Source: Chryseobacterium sp. UBA6632
GTDB taxonomy: Bacteria; Bacteroidota; Bacteroidia; Flavobacteriales; Weeksellaceae
DNA length: 12,982 nucleotides
Assembly: GCA_002455915.1 (NCBI GenBank)
Contig: DKLU01000482.1
Coordinates: 1 to 12,982 of the forward strand
Direction: 5' to 3'
The notes under the pieces were generated by a model, which made no database searches, was not told where the DNA came from, and worked only from the letters and a program-made list of their open reading frames with translations. Both the position numbers and the translations under genes were made by a program. Shown here piece after piece: positions 1 to 6,789 of this stretch. Positions within the stretch are counted from its first letter, which is position 1, and the number at the start of each line of letters is the position of its first letter.

Positions 1-14
1 CGCTCTTCCGATCT
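1..14. other. Illumina adapter remnant at contig end
   Basis: The first 14 bases, cgctcttccgatct, match the 3' end of the standard Illumina TruSeq adapter, which ends in GCTCTTCCGATCT. The sequence turns abruptly AT-rich at position 15. This is an untrimmed library artefact, so genomic sequence starts at about base 15. The identification is from memory of the adapter sequence and rests on an exact match. Confidence 0.93.
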
Positions 15-205
15 TGAATATAATATTTTTAAATTAATTAAAAGAAAATTCTATAAAAGTGATCGTATAAATTGTAAAACTCTTGTAAAACACATACAAA
101 ACATTGATTTTTAATTAAATAAAACTTTACGACAGAAATACATTCCTTTTACAATCTTTACAAAAGCTTCACTCCTAATTTTACTTCATCAAAAAAATTA
201 ATCTT

Positions 206-1162
206 ATGAAAAAGTTCATATTAATGGTTGCCGCATCAAGCATCTTTATCATGTGTAAAAAAAGAGAAGCGACAAATTCTAGTGTTGAAAATGTTATGAG
301 TTCAGCAGATAGCGCAATTTCGGTTGCTTCAGATAAAATAAACGAAGCGAGCGATCAGGCAAACGCTGCGTGGGATTCTGCAAATGTAAAGATCAAAGAT
401 TTTGAGCATGCTAAAAATGATGTTCAGGAAAAAATAGAAAGTACAGCTAAAATTGTAGATTCACTTTCAAACAAAATTTCATCTGTAAAATTAGAGACTG
501 CAAAGAAAGATTCAATTCAGAAAAAAGATGATAAAATTGTCGTGAATGTTCCGGCTCCAAAAGTCATCAAGGAAACAAAAGTTATTTATAAAGACAAACC
601 AAAGAACGAAAATTTTGAACTAAATCTTCCCAAAAATAAAATGGTAAAATCTGGTTTTATTTCCATTAACGTAGATAATGCCGAAACGGTGAAAGAAATT
701 GTACGTGAGGAAGTAAAAAAGAACAAAGGTTTTATCGCCAGTGAAGAAATGTCTTATGTAGAATCTGCTTCGGTAAATAATTCATATAATTCTGATGATG
801 AAAGAAAATCTTACCTTTTAAAAGTAAAAATTCCGATTCAGAATTTTGATGATCTGATGAGCGAGCTTAATTATAATCTTGGCGATGTCGAAAGTAAAAA
901 CGTAGAAGTTTTGGGCGATAAATACGTCGAAAATGCGATTTGCAGTATCTCAATTTCTTTAACCGATAAATCTGAAGTTACAAAAGAACCGAAAACCTTT
1001 GGTGAAAAATCTTTTGCCGCCATAGAATCTGGTTGGGATGTGATTACCTCTATATTTCTATTTATTCTTCCGTTGTGGCCTTTACTTTTGGCTGGCGGAA
1101 TCGGATATTATTTCTATAAAAAGAAAACTAAACCCAACTCTGAAAATAATTTAAATGAATAA
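206..1162 (+). CDS. DUF4349-like putative lipoprotein with C-terminal membrane helix
   Basis: This 318-aa envelope protein is of unknown function. It begins with a short hydrophobic signal (residues 4-16) followed by Cys17 and a lysine/arginine stretch. The lipobox FIMC is atypical (Met at -1), so lipidation is likely but not certain. Residues 25-110 are rich in Ala, Ser, Asp and Lys and look helical or coiled-coil. Residues 146-255 resemble the DUF4349 domain: a 'SGFISINV' strand, a 'KGFIASEE' turn, 'LLKVKIPIQNFDDLMSEL', then 'LGDVESKNVEVLGDKYVE'. A hydrophobic helix spans about 278-304, followed by a basic tail, the usual DUF4349 end. The ATG at 206 is the first start that gives a signal peptide. 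The gene stands alone; its upstream 190 bp are AT-rich with no promoter I can defend. The domain call comes from pattern recognition, and the role is unknown. Confidence 0.85.
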   Translation: MKKFILMVAASSIFIMCKKREATNSSVENVMSSADSAISVASDKINEASDQANAAWDSANVKIKDFEHAKNDVQEKIESTAKIVDSLSNKISSVKLETAKKDSIQKKDDKIVVNVPAPKVIKETKVIYKDKPKNENFELNLPKNKMVKSGFISINVDNAETVKEIVREEVKKNKGFIASEEMSYVESASVNNSYNSDDERKSYLLKVKIPIQNFDDLMSELNYNLGDVESKNVEVLGDKYVENAICSISISLTDKSEVTKEPKTFGEKSFAAIESGWDVITSIFLFILPLWPLLLAGGIGYYFYKKKTKPNSENNLNE

Positions 1163-1256
1163 AAAACCCTTGTTTTACAGGAAAAAATTATTTTAATATT
1201 TTTTTAATTAATTTTTCATTAATATAAAATTTCTTCTTTTTAAATTTATGATATAA

Positions 1257-1280
1257 TAAAACAAACGGAAATTTGTTTTA
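1257..1280. repeat. 9-bp perfect inverted repeat in AT-rich spacer
   Basis: TAAAACAAA (1257-1265) and TTTGTTTTA (1272-1280) are exact reverse complements separated by 6 nt. The stem has a single G-C pair and no following T-run on either strand, so it is not a convincing terminator. It lies in the 264-bp spacer between the DUF4349-like gene and the acyl-CoA dehydrogenase gene. Apart from the terminator at 1341, I see nothing else in that spacer. In such AT-rich sequence this repeat may be chance. Confidence 0.35.
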
Positions 1281-1338
1281 GATTTAATAAAGAAATAATT
1301 TTTCTATTATATTTTATATTAAAGTTATGATTTGGTGT

Positions 1339-1370
1339 AAAAATAAGGCCCTCGATTGAGAGCCTTATTT
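1339..1370 (-). terminator. Rho-independent terminator of the acyl-CoA dehydrogenase gene
   Basis: The arms AAATAAGGC-C-CTC (1341-1353) and GAG-A-GCCTTATTT (1358-1370) form a 13-bp stem with a GATT loop. The single odd pair is C1350/A1361, a mismatch in plus-strand RNA but a G-U wobble in minus-strand RNA. On the minus strand the stem runs into a short T-run (1343-1339). It lies 57 bp beyond the dehydrogenase stop. It may also stop plus-strand transcripts from the upstream gene, though with a weaker stem. Confidence 0.8.
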
Positions 1371-1426
1371 GTTTTTACTATTTCATGTGTTCTGCTTTAT
1401 CTGGAATAAGTCAGTTTTTAAGCAAT

Positions 1427-2566
1427 TTATTTTGAAATGCTTCTTGAAATCACAATTTTCTGGATTTCAGAAGTTCCTTCATAAATCTGAGTGATTTTTG
1501 CATCTCTCATTAATCTTTCAACGTGATATTCTTTTACATATCCGTATCCACCGTGGATTTGAACTGCTTCAATCGTTGTATCCATCGCAACCTGAGAAGA
1601 ATATAATTTAGCCATCGCTCCACTTTCAGAAATATCTTTTCCGGCATCTTTCTCACAAGCCGCCTTGAAACAAAGCATTCTTGCCGCCGTAATCTGAGTC
1701 GCCATATCTGCCAATTTGAAAGCAATCGCTTGGTGATTAATAATCTCAGTTTTGAAAGCTTTTCTTGTTTTAGCATATTTCAACGCCAATTCGTAAGCTC
1801 CGGAAGCAATACCTAAAGCCTGAGAAGCAATACCAATTCTACCACCGTTCAAAACAGCCATAGCAAAATTGAATCCGAAACCGTCTTCCCCGATTCTGTT
1901 TTCTTTTGGTACTTTTACGTTGTTGAAAATCAAAGAATGCGTATCACTTCCTCTGATTCCCAATTTGTCTTCTTTTGTTCCGATTTCGAAACCTTCCCAA
2001 CCTCTTTCAACGATAAACGCATTGATTCCTTTATGTTTTTTCTCAGGGTCAGTTTGTGCAATTACGATATAATATGTAGCTGTTCCACCATTTGTAATCC
2101 AGTTTTTAATACCATTTAAAAGATAATAATCCCCTTTATCCTCAGCAGTAGTTTTCTGAGAAGTCGCATCAGATCCCGCTTCAGGCTCAGACAAAGCAAA
2201 AGCTCCGATTACCTGTCCGCTAGCAAGAGGTGTAAGATATTTCACTTTTTGCTCCTCAGAAGCGAATTTTTCAAGACCTGCGCAAACCAATGAATTGTTT
2301 ACAGACATTACAACAGCCGCAGAAGCGTCGATTTTTGCAATCTCCTCCATTGCCAAAACGTAAGAAACACTGTCCATCCCCGCACCACCGTACTTCGGAT
2401 CTACCATCATTCCTAAAAGCCCCATCTCTCCCATTTTTTTCACCTGTTCCGTAGGAAACTTCTGATCTCTGTCTCTTTCGATAACTTCAGGTAAAAGTTC
2501 GGTTTGTGCAAAATCTCTTGCCGCCTGCTGAATCATCAGCTGCTCTTCTGATAAATTAAAGTCCAT
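1427..2566 (-). CDS. Acyl-CoA dehydrogenase (short-chain/butyryl-CoA type)
   Basis: This cytoplasmic FAD flavoenzyme introduces the alpha-beta double bond into acyl-CoA, the first oxidative step of fatty-acid (or branched-chain acyl) degradation, passing electrons to electron-transfer flavoprotein. The 379-aa length is standard for the family. The N-terminal helical domain starts at once with MDFNLSEEQ. Family signature 1 is at 121-133 (GAFALSEPEAGSD), the flavin-contacting NGIKNWITNG at 151-160, and the second signature at about 336-357 (QIHGGYGYVKEYHVERL). The catalytic base is Glu363 in IYEGTSEIQ. A glutamate at this position places it with short- and medium-chain enzymes rather than isovaleryl-CoA or long-chain types, whose catalytic base lies elsewhere. 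It diverges from an acyl-CoA synthetase gene, consistent with a fatty-acid oxidation role. Exact substrate chain length cannot be read from sequence. Confidence 0.95.
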   Translation of the reverse strand: MDFNLSEEQLMIQQAARDFAQTELLPEVIERDRDQKFPTEQVKKMGEMGLLGMMVDPKYGGAGMDSVSYVLAMEEIAKIDASAAVVMSVNNSLVCAGLEKFASEEQKVKYLTPLASGQVIGAFALSEPEAGSDATSQKTTAEDKGDYYLLNGIKNWITNGGTATYYIVIAQTDPEKKHKGINAFIVERGWEGFEIGTKEDKLGIRGSDTHSLIFNNVKVPKENRIGEDGFGFNFAMAVLNGGRIGIASQALGIASGAYELALKYAKTRKAFKTEIINHQAIAFKLADMATQITAARMLCFKAACEKDAGKDISESGAMAKLYSSQVAMDTTIEAVQIHGGYGYVKEYHVERLMRDAKITQIYEGTSEIQKIVISRSISK

Positions 2567-2734
2567 AAAAATTAATAATTAGATAGTCGCTAATTTACAC
2601 TTTTTGAGCAAATCTGAAAATAGAATTGAAACTTGCTGTTTACGCCCTGACAGATAGCGATTAAAGAGATTCAGCAAAGATTCAACATCATATAAATTAT
2701 CACTAAAACTTCGCTTTTCGGCTTACTTATTATT

Positions 2735-2759
2735 GATAAATTATTGCGAATATTTTATC
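2735..2759. promoter_or_regulatory. Near-palindrome in the divergent fatty-acid gene control region; possible operator
   Basis: GATAAATTATT (2735-2745) and AATATTTTATC (2749-2759) are reverse complements at 10 of 11 positions around a GCG centre. The element sits in the 275-bp non-coding region between the divergent acyl-CoA dehydrogenase and acyl-CoA synthetase genes, 83 bp from the synthetase start. Its symmetry and length fit a dimeric repressor site, but no regulator gene is present and the region is AT-rich, so chance is a real alternative. I found no confident TTG/TAnnTTTG promoter pair here for either gene. Confidence 0.25.
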
Positions 2760-2841
2760 GATTCCTAAATCGTACAATCAAATTTCTCTAATTAAAAAAA
2801 ATTCTTATATTTAAATTAATTAAAATTATACCTAAAGAATC

Positions 2842-4620
2842 ATGGCCATCAAAAGATTATTCGATATACCGCACTACGCTTTAGAAAAATATCCTAAATC
2901 GGATATGTTTGTGACCAAGTATCACGGCGAATGGAAGAAAACGTCTACCCAGGAATTTATCAATCAGGCAAATAAAATATCAAGAGGACTTTTAAAACTA
3001 GGCATAAAACCTGGTGATAAAATAGCTTTAATCACTACAAATTCCCGTACAGAATGGGCTGTTATGGATTTGGGACTTTCCCAGATCGGAGTGGTTTCTG
3101 TACCTGTTTACCCTAGTATTTCGCCGGAAGATTACGAATTTATCTTTAATAATGCTGAAATTCACTATTGTTTTGTTTCAGATAAAGAGCTTTTCAATAA
3201 AGTAACGAAGGTAAAACATAATATCCCGTCTTTACAGGGAATTTTTACTTTTGATAATGTAACAGGTGCTGCCAACTGGAAAGAAATTTTGGATCTTGGC
3301 GAAGATGATTCTACTCAAATTGAGGTGGAAGATCTTTCCAAAGCCATTAATTCTGATGATTTGGCAACCATTATTTACACTTCCGGAACAACAGGAAGAC
3401 CAAAAGGAGTACTACTAACGCATGACAATATTGTTTCAAATGTGTTGGGATCTATTCCAAGAATTCCGAAGAAAAAAAGTTTAGACTATAAAGATACGAG
3501 GGTTTTAAGCTTTTTACCGATCTGTCATATTTTTGAAAGAATGCTTTTCTATCTTTTCCAATACAATGGTTTTTCGATTTATTTCGCGGAAAGTATCGAC
3601 AAAATGGGCGAAAACGTAAAAGAAGTAAAGCCTCACTACATGAGCGTTGTACCAAGATTGGTTGAGAAAGTATATGATAAAATTTATGCAACGGGTTCTT
3701 CTGCAGGAGGTTTAAAACAAAAAATATTCTTCTGGGCACTTAATCTTTTGAGCAAAAAGAAAACAGTTTCCAAACCATCAGGATTGTTTGAAATTATCGC
3801 TGATAAATTAGTTTTCAAAAAATGGAGAGAAGGTTTGGGAGGTGAAATTATAACTTTAGTTTCCGGTTCTGCCGCTTTATCAACAAGATTAAATTTACTA
3901 TTTCAAAATGCGGGAATTCCAATTTTGGAAGGCTATGGTTTAACAGAAACTTCGCCTGTAATTTCTGTAAACAGTTTCGGTAAAATGAAGATAGGAACGG
4001 TTGGTCCACCATTGGATAATTTACAGGTAAAAATTCAGGAAGACGGAGAAATTACCGTAAAAGGTCCTTCTATATTTAAAGGTTATTTCAAAAATGATGA
4101 AATGACGAAAGAAGCCTTCACAGAAGATGGATATTTTAAAACCGGAGACATCGGCTTAGTCGACAGTGACGGGTTTCTACAAATCACTGATCGTAAGAAA
4201 GAAATGTTTAAAACATCAGGAGGTAAATATATTGCTCCTCAAACGATAGAAAATTTGGCAAAAGCTTCTAAATTTATCGAACAGATCATGGTTGTGGGTG
4301 ATGGTGAAAAAATGCCGACAGCTTTAGTTCAGCCTGATTTTGAATTTGCGAAAAGTTGGGCAATGAGAAACAATCTAAACATAGGTTCTACTCCTCAGGA
4401 AATCGCGAAAAGCCCTGAATTAAAGGAAAGAATCGAAAAAGAGATGGATAATATCAACGAACATCTTGGAAACTGGGAAAAGATCAAAAAGATCGAACTC
4501 ACACCTGAAGTTTGGAGCATTGAAGCCGGACTTTTAACTCCGACATTGAAGTTAAAAAGAAAAGCCATAAAAGAGAAGTTTATGGATCTGTATAATAAAA
4601 TGTACGAACATCACGAATAA
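2842..4620 (+). CDS. Long-chain acyl-CoA synthetase, AMP-forming (fatty acid-CoA ligase)
   Basis: This enzyme activates free fatty acids to acyl-CoA using ATP and CoA through an acyl-adenylate, feeding beta-oxidation or lipid synthesis; it is usually membrane-associated. The 592-aa length fits the FAA1/COG1022 branch better than E. coli FadD. ANL-superfamily motifs occur in order: phosphate-binding loop IIYTSGTTGRPKG (177-189), LPICHIFER (225-233), GYGLTETSP (364-372), TGDIG (434-438), and the hinge ITDRKKEMFKTSGGKYIAP (448-466). The C-terminal LTPTLKLKRK (565-574) carries the conserved lysine region. All core residues are present, so the enzyme should be active. The ATG at 2842 gives a start typical of the family (MAIKRLFDIPHYALEKYP). 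The gene is divergent from the acyl-CoA dehydrogenase and ends at a strong terminator. Confidence 0.95.
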   Translation: MAIKRLFDIPHYALEKYPKSDMFVTKYHGEWKKTSTQEFINQANKISRGLLKLGIKPGDKIALITTNSRTEWAVMDLGLSQIGVVSVPVYPSISPEDYEFIFNNAEIHYCFVSDKELFNKVTKVKHNIPSLQGIFTFDNVTGAANWKEILDLGEDDSTQIEVEDLSKAINSDDLATIIYTSGTTGRPKGVLLTHDNIVSNVLGSIPRIPKKKSLDYKDTRVLSFLPICHIFERMLFYLFQYNGFSIYFAESIDKMGENVKEVKPHYMSVVPRLVEKVYDKIYATGSSAGGLKQKIFFWALNLLSKKKTVSKPSGLFEIIADKLVFKKWREGLGGEIITLVSGSAALSTRLNLLFQNAGIPILEGYGLTETSPVISVNSFGKMKIGTVGPPLDNLQVKIQEDGEITVKGPSIFKGYFKNDEMTKEAFTEDGYFKTGDIGLVDSDGFLQITDRKKEMFKTSGGKYIAPQTIENLAKASKFIEQIMVVGDGEKMPTALVQPDFEFAKSWAMRNNLNIGSTPQEIAKSPELKERIEKEMDNINEHLGNWEKIKKIELTPEVWSIEAGLLTPTLKLKRKAIKEKFMDLYNKMYEHHE

Positions 4621-4624
4621 TATC

Positions 4625-4650
4625 AACCGCCTCTTTAGAGGCGGTTTTTT
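4625..4650 (+). terminator. Rho-independent terminator of the acyl-CoA synthetase gene
   Basis: AACCGCCTC (4625-4633) pairs perfectly with GAGGCGGTT (4638-4646) around a four-base loop, followed by an uninterrupted T-run to 4650. The GC-rich stem starts 5 bp after the synthetase stop codon. This is the clearest terminator in the window. Confidence 0.95.
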
Positions 4651-4736
4651 GTTTAAACACGAATGCACAAATATTTTTCACAATAACACAATTATTTAAA
4701 ATTTCCGAACAGAATGTAACGTTATTTTATCAACAA

Positions 4737-4780
4737 ATTTTGCAGATGACCGCGTTTAAAATCTGCGTCATCTGCAAAAT
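4737..4780. repeat. 14-bp perfect inverted repeat, candidate dispersed intergenic repeat
   Basis: ATTTTGCAGATGAC (4737-4750) is the exact reverse complement of GTCATCTGCAAAAT (4767-4780), with a 16-nt spacer. The spacer end plus right arm also contains a short direct repetition, ATCTGCG then ATCTGC. No T-run follows, and separate terminators lie on both sides (4625-4650 and 4793-4828), so it is not needed for termination. The ATCTGCGTCATCTGC wording resembles repeats I associate with non-coding spacers of Flavobacteriia genomes; that link is from memory and unverified. Confidence 0.6.
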
Positions 4781-4792
4781 CAGCGAGAGACT

Positions 4793-4828
4793 AAAAACAA
4801 AAAAGCTGTCTCAAAATTGAAACAGCTT
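4793..4828 (-). terminator. Rho-independent terminator of the Nif3/zinc-ribbon operon
   Basis: AAGCTGTCTCAA (4803-4814) pairs with TTGAAACAGCTT (4817-4828). The one odd pair, C4810/A4821, is a mismatch in plus-strand RNA but a G-U wobble in minus-strand RNA. The minus strand continues into TTTTTTGTTTTT (4804-4793). It lies 22 bp beyond the stop of the coiled-coil gene. Confidence 0.9.
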
Positions 4829-4850
4829 CTATATTTTTAAAAATAAGTAA

Positions 4851-5627
4851 TTAGAATTTAATTACAGATTTCATTCTTTCGTTTTCTTCCATTACCAACT
4901 CGTCGTCAACAAGGATTTTTCCTGAATGCTCATCGATAATGATTTTCTTTCTCTGAGCGATTTCCATTTGCTTTTGAGGCGGAATTGTAAAGAATGAACC
5001 TTTCGGTGCACCTCTTTCCAAACCTACAACCGCAAGACCATTTGGAGAGTTTGTTCTGATTCTGTTGTAAGAAGCCAATAATCTCTCATCGATCTTACCT
5101 GCGAATTCTTTAGACTGCTCGATCAAATATTCTTCTTCTTTTTGAGTTTCAGAAATAAGACCATCTAATTCTTCTTTTTTGAATTTTAAGTGATTTTTAA
5201 GATCAGAAATCTTATTGTTAAGCTCGCTTAAAGTTTCGTTTTTGTGAGCAATTTTAGCTCCGAATTCTTTAATTCTTTTCTCAGCAAGTTGAATCTCAAG
5301 CTCCTGATATTCAGTTTCTTTACCTAAAGCTTCAAATTCTTTATTGTTTCTTACGTTATCCTGTTGAGATTTGTATTTTTCGATCAAAGACTTTGCATGG
5401 TTGATTACCTCATGCTTAGTTTTGATTTGGTCGTCCTGCTCTTTAATATCTGTATGAAATTTTTCAGCTCTTTTCTCAAGACCTTCAATTTCGATTTCAA
5501 GGTCTTCCACCTCGATTGGCAATTCTCCTCTTGTATTTCGGATTTCATCCAATCTAGAATCAATGATTTGTAAATCGTATAAAGCTCTTAATTTCTCTTC
5601 AACTGAAATATCGTTGGTTTTTGCCAT
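4851..5627 (-). CDS. Coiled-coil protein of the COG1579 'C4 zinc ribbon' family, zinc ligands lost
   Basis: This 258-aa cytoplasmic protein is of unknown exact function. Residues 10-190 form a long heptad-like helical hairpin with the family motif VRNNKEFEAL (92-101). The C-terminal module aligns without gaps to the family zinc ribbon from memory: RGAPKGSFFTIPPQ (205-218) against the usual RGxCxxCxxxLPPQ, and IIIDEHSGKIL (229-239) against IxxCExCGRIL. The four expected cysteines are replaced by Pro208, Ser211, Asp232 and Ser235, so zinc cannot bind in the usual way although the fold is recognisable. It is the second gene of an operon: its ATG starts 2 bp after the stop of the Nif3-like gene, implying translational coupling. 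Nif3 and COG1579 genes are neighbours in many bacteria, which suggests a shared process, but the process is not established. Confidence 0.9.
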   Translation of the reverse strand: MAKTNDISVEEKLRALYDLQIIDSRLDEIRNTRGELPIEVEDLEIEIEGLEKRAEKFHTDIKEQDDQIKTKHEVINHAKSLIEKYKSQQDNVRNNKEFEALGKETEYQELEIQLAEKRIKEFGAKIAHKNETLSELNNKISDLKNHLKFKKEELDGLISETQKEEEYLIEQSKEFAGKIDERLLASYNRIRTNSPNGLAVVGLERGAPKGSFFTIPPQKQMEIAQRKKIIIDEHSGKILVDDELVMEENERMKSVIKF

Positions 5628-5629
5628 AT

Positions 5630-6727
5630 TTAAATGAAATAATTTACTGGGTTGGTTTTCTCAATAGATTTTGAAATTGCAAATGTACTAAATTTTTGTG
5701 ATAAAATTTCAAATAATTGTTGCGTTACAAATTGTTCAGATTCATAATGCCCGATATCGCAAATCAACATCTTAGATTCGGCAAGGAAAAAATCGTGGTA
5801 TTTAACATCTCCCGTAAGATAAGCGTCGCATTTTTTAGACAAAGCCGATTTTATAGCACTCGCCCCAGAACCACCTAAAACCCCTACTCTTTTTATCTTT
5901 TTTCCGGTAAAATCTGAGTGTCTGATGATCTCTAAATTGAATTTCTCTTTCACCAATTTCAGAAAGTTAGCTTCCTCTATCGCTTCTTCAAATTCGCCAA
6001 ACATTCCCAAACCTGTGTGATGATTGTCATTATCCAACGAATAAATCTGATGAGCCACCTCTTCATAAGGATGCGCAGCTTTCATCGCTGCAACAATCGG
6101 GCCTTGCTTATAGCTTTCAAAAATTACAGAAATCATATCTTCATCAGCATTTTCTCTGATATTTTGCTGTCCCGAAAAAGGGTTTGAACCTTCTGTAGGT
6201 CTGAAAGTTCCGTTTCCGTTGATGGTGAAACTGCATTCATCATAAAAACCAATATTTCCCGCTCCTGCTGAAAACAAAGCTTCTTTTACATTTTCAGAAT
6301 GATCTTTAGGAACGAAAACCGTTAATTGTTTTAAATTATTCTTTTTAGGCTGAAGAATTTTCAAATCTTTTAAACCTAAATGATTACAAATTCCTGCATT
6401 TACACCAAAAAAATCATTATCCCAAGCCGTATGAATCGCATAAATGGCCACTTTATTTTCAATTGCTTTTAAAACGGCTCTTTCAACGTAATTTTTCCCT
6501 GTTAATGATTTTAAACCGGAGAAAATAATCGGATGAAAACATACTATCAAATTACAATTTTTCTGAATGGCTTCATCCACAACATTTTCCAGCGCATCGT
6601 GGCAAACCAAGATTCCGCTCACATTACGACTTGGGATGCCGCACAGCAATCCTACATTATCAAAATCTTCTGCCTGCTGCAACGGAATGCGCGTTTCTAT
6701 TTTTGAAATTACTTCGCTTATTGTCAT
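5630..6727 (-). CDS. Nif3-like dinuclear metal center protein (DUF34/YbgI/YqfO family)
   Basis: This is a predicted hexameric cytoplasmic protein with a two-metal site. Members are often labelled 'GTP cyclohydrolase 1 type 2', but the physiological role is uncertain. I prefer the ATG at 6727 (365 aa, MTISEVISKIETRIPL), which matches the family start; an in-frame ATG at 6760 would add 11 residues of non-family sequence. The halves of the Nif3 domain lie at about 1-125 and 245-365. Between them sits the PII/CutA-like insertion found in the longer YqfO-type proteins. Metal motifs are CFHPIIFSGLK (63-73), HTAWDN (99-104, Asp103), and GHYESE (326-331, His327 and Glu331). The first motif normally reads HHP, but here the first His is Phe64. 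The gene overlaps operon-style with the downstream coiled-coil gene and is divergent from the channel gene with only 62 bp between. Confidence 0.93.
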   Translation of the reverse strand: MTISEVISKIETRIPLQQAEDFDNVGLLCGIPSRNVSGILVCHDALENVVDEAIQKNCNLIVCFHPIIFSGLKSLTGKNYVERAVLKAIENKVAIYAIHTAWDNDFFGVNAGICNHLGLKDLKILQPKKNNLKQLTVFVPKDHSENVKEALFSAGAGNIGFYDECSFTINGNGTFRPTEGSNPFSGQQNIRENADEDMISVIFESYKQGPIVAAMKAAHPYEEVAHQIYSLDNDNHHTGLGMFGEFEEAIEEANFLKLVKEKFNLEIIRHSDFTGKKIKRVGVLGGSGASAIKSALSKKCDAYLTGDVKYHDFFLAESKMLICDIGHYESEQFVTQQLFEILSQKFSTFAISKSIEKTNPVNYFI

Positions 6728-6736
6728 TTTATTCTG

Positions 6737-6744
6737 TATGTTTG
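6737..6744 (+). promoter_or_regulatory. Candidate Bacteroidota -7 element for the channel gene
   Basis: TATGTTTG matches the TAnnTTTG consensus of the primary sigma factor in Bacteroidota exactly and lies 46 bp before the channel start, in the 62-bp divergent spacer. The nearest upstream TTG (6721-6723) is only 13 nt away, shorter than the usual spacing of roughly 19. The upstream half is therefore unsupported and the call is weak. Confidence 0.3.
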
Positions 6745-6789
6745 TTACGAAAATAGGCATAATTTGTTAATTTAGAAAAAACAATAAAA

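Noticed and set aside
15..205. Promoter of the DUF4349-like gene
   Set aside because: Several TTG triplets occur, but none is paired at sensible spacing with a TAnnTTTG element, so no site is called.
1869..2119. Plus-strand ORFs opposite the acyl-CoA dehydrogenase gene
   Set aside because: They lie wholly inside a well-supported gene on the other strand, have no family features, and are shadow frames of its codons.
3452..3739. 95-aa minus-strand ORF inside the acyl-CoA synthetase gene
   Set aside because: It is antisense to conserved core sequence, with no start context or recognizable domain.
5630..6760. Longer start at 6760 for the Nif3-like gene
   Set aside because: The extra 11 residues are not family-like, while MTISEVISKIE at 6727 matches the usual N-terminus. 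It cannot be fully excluded without transcript data.
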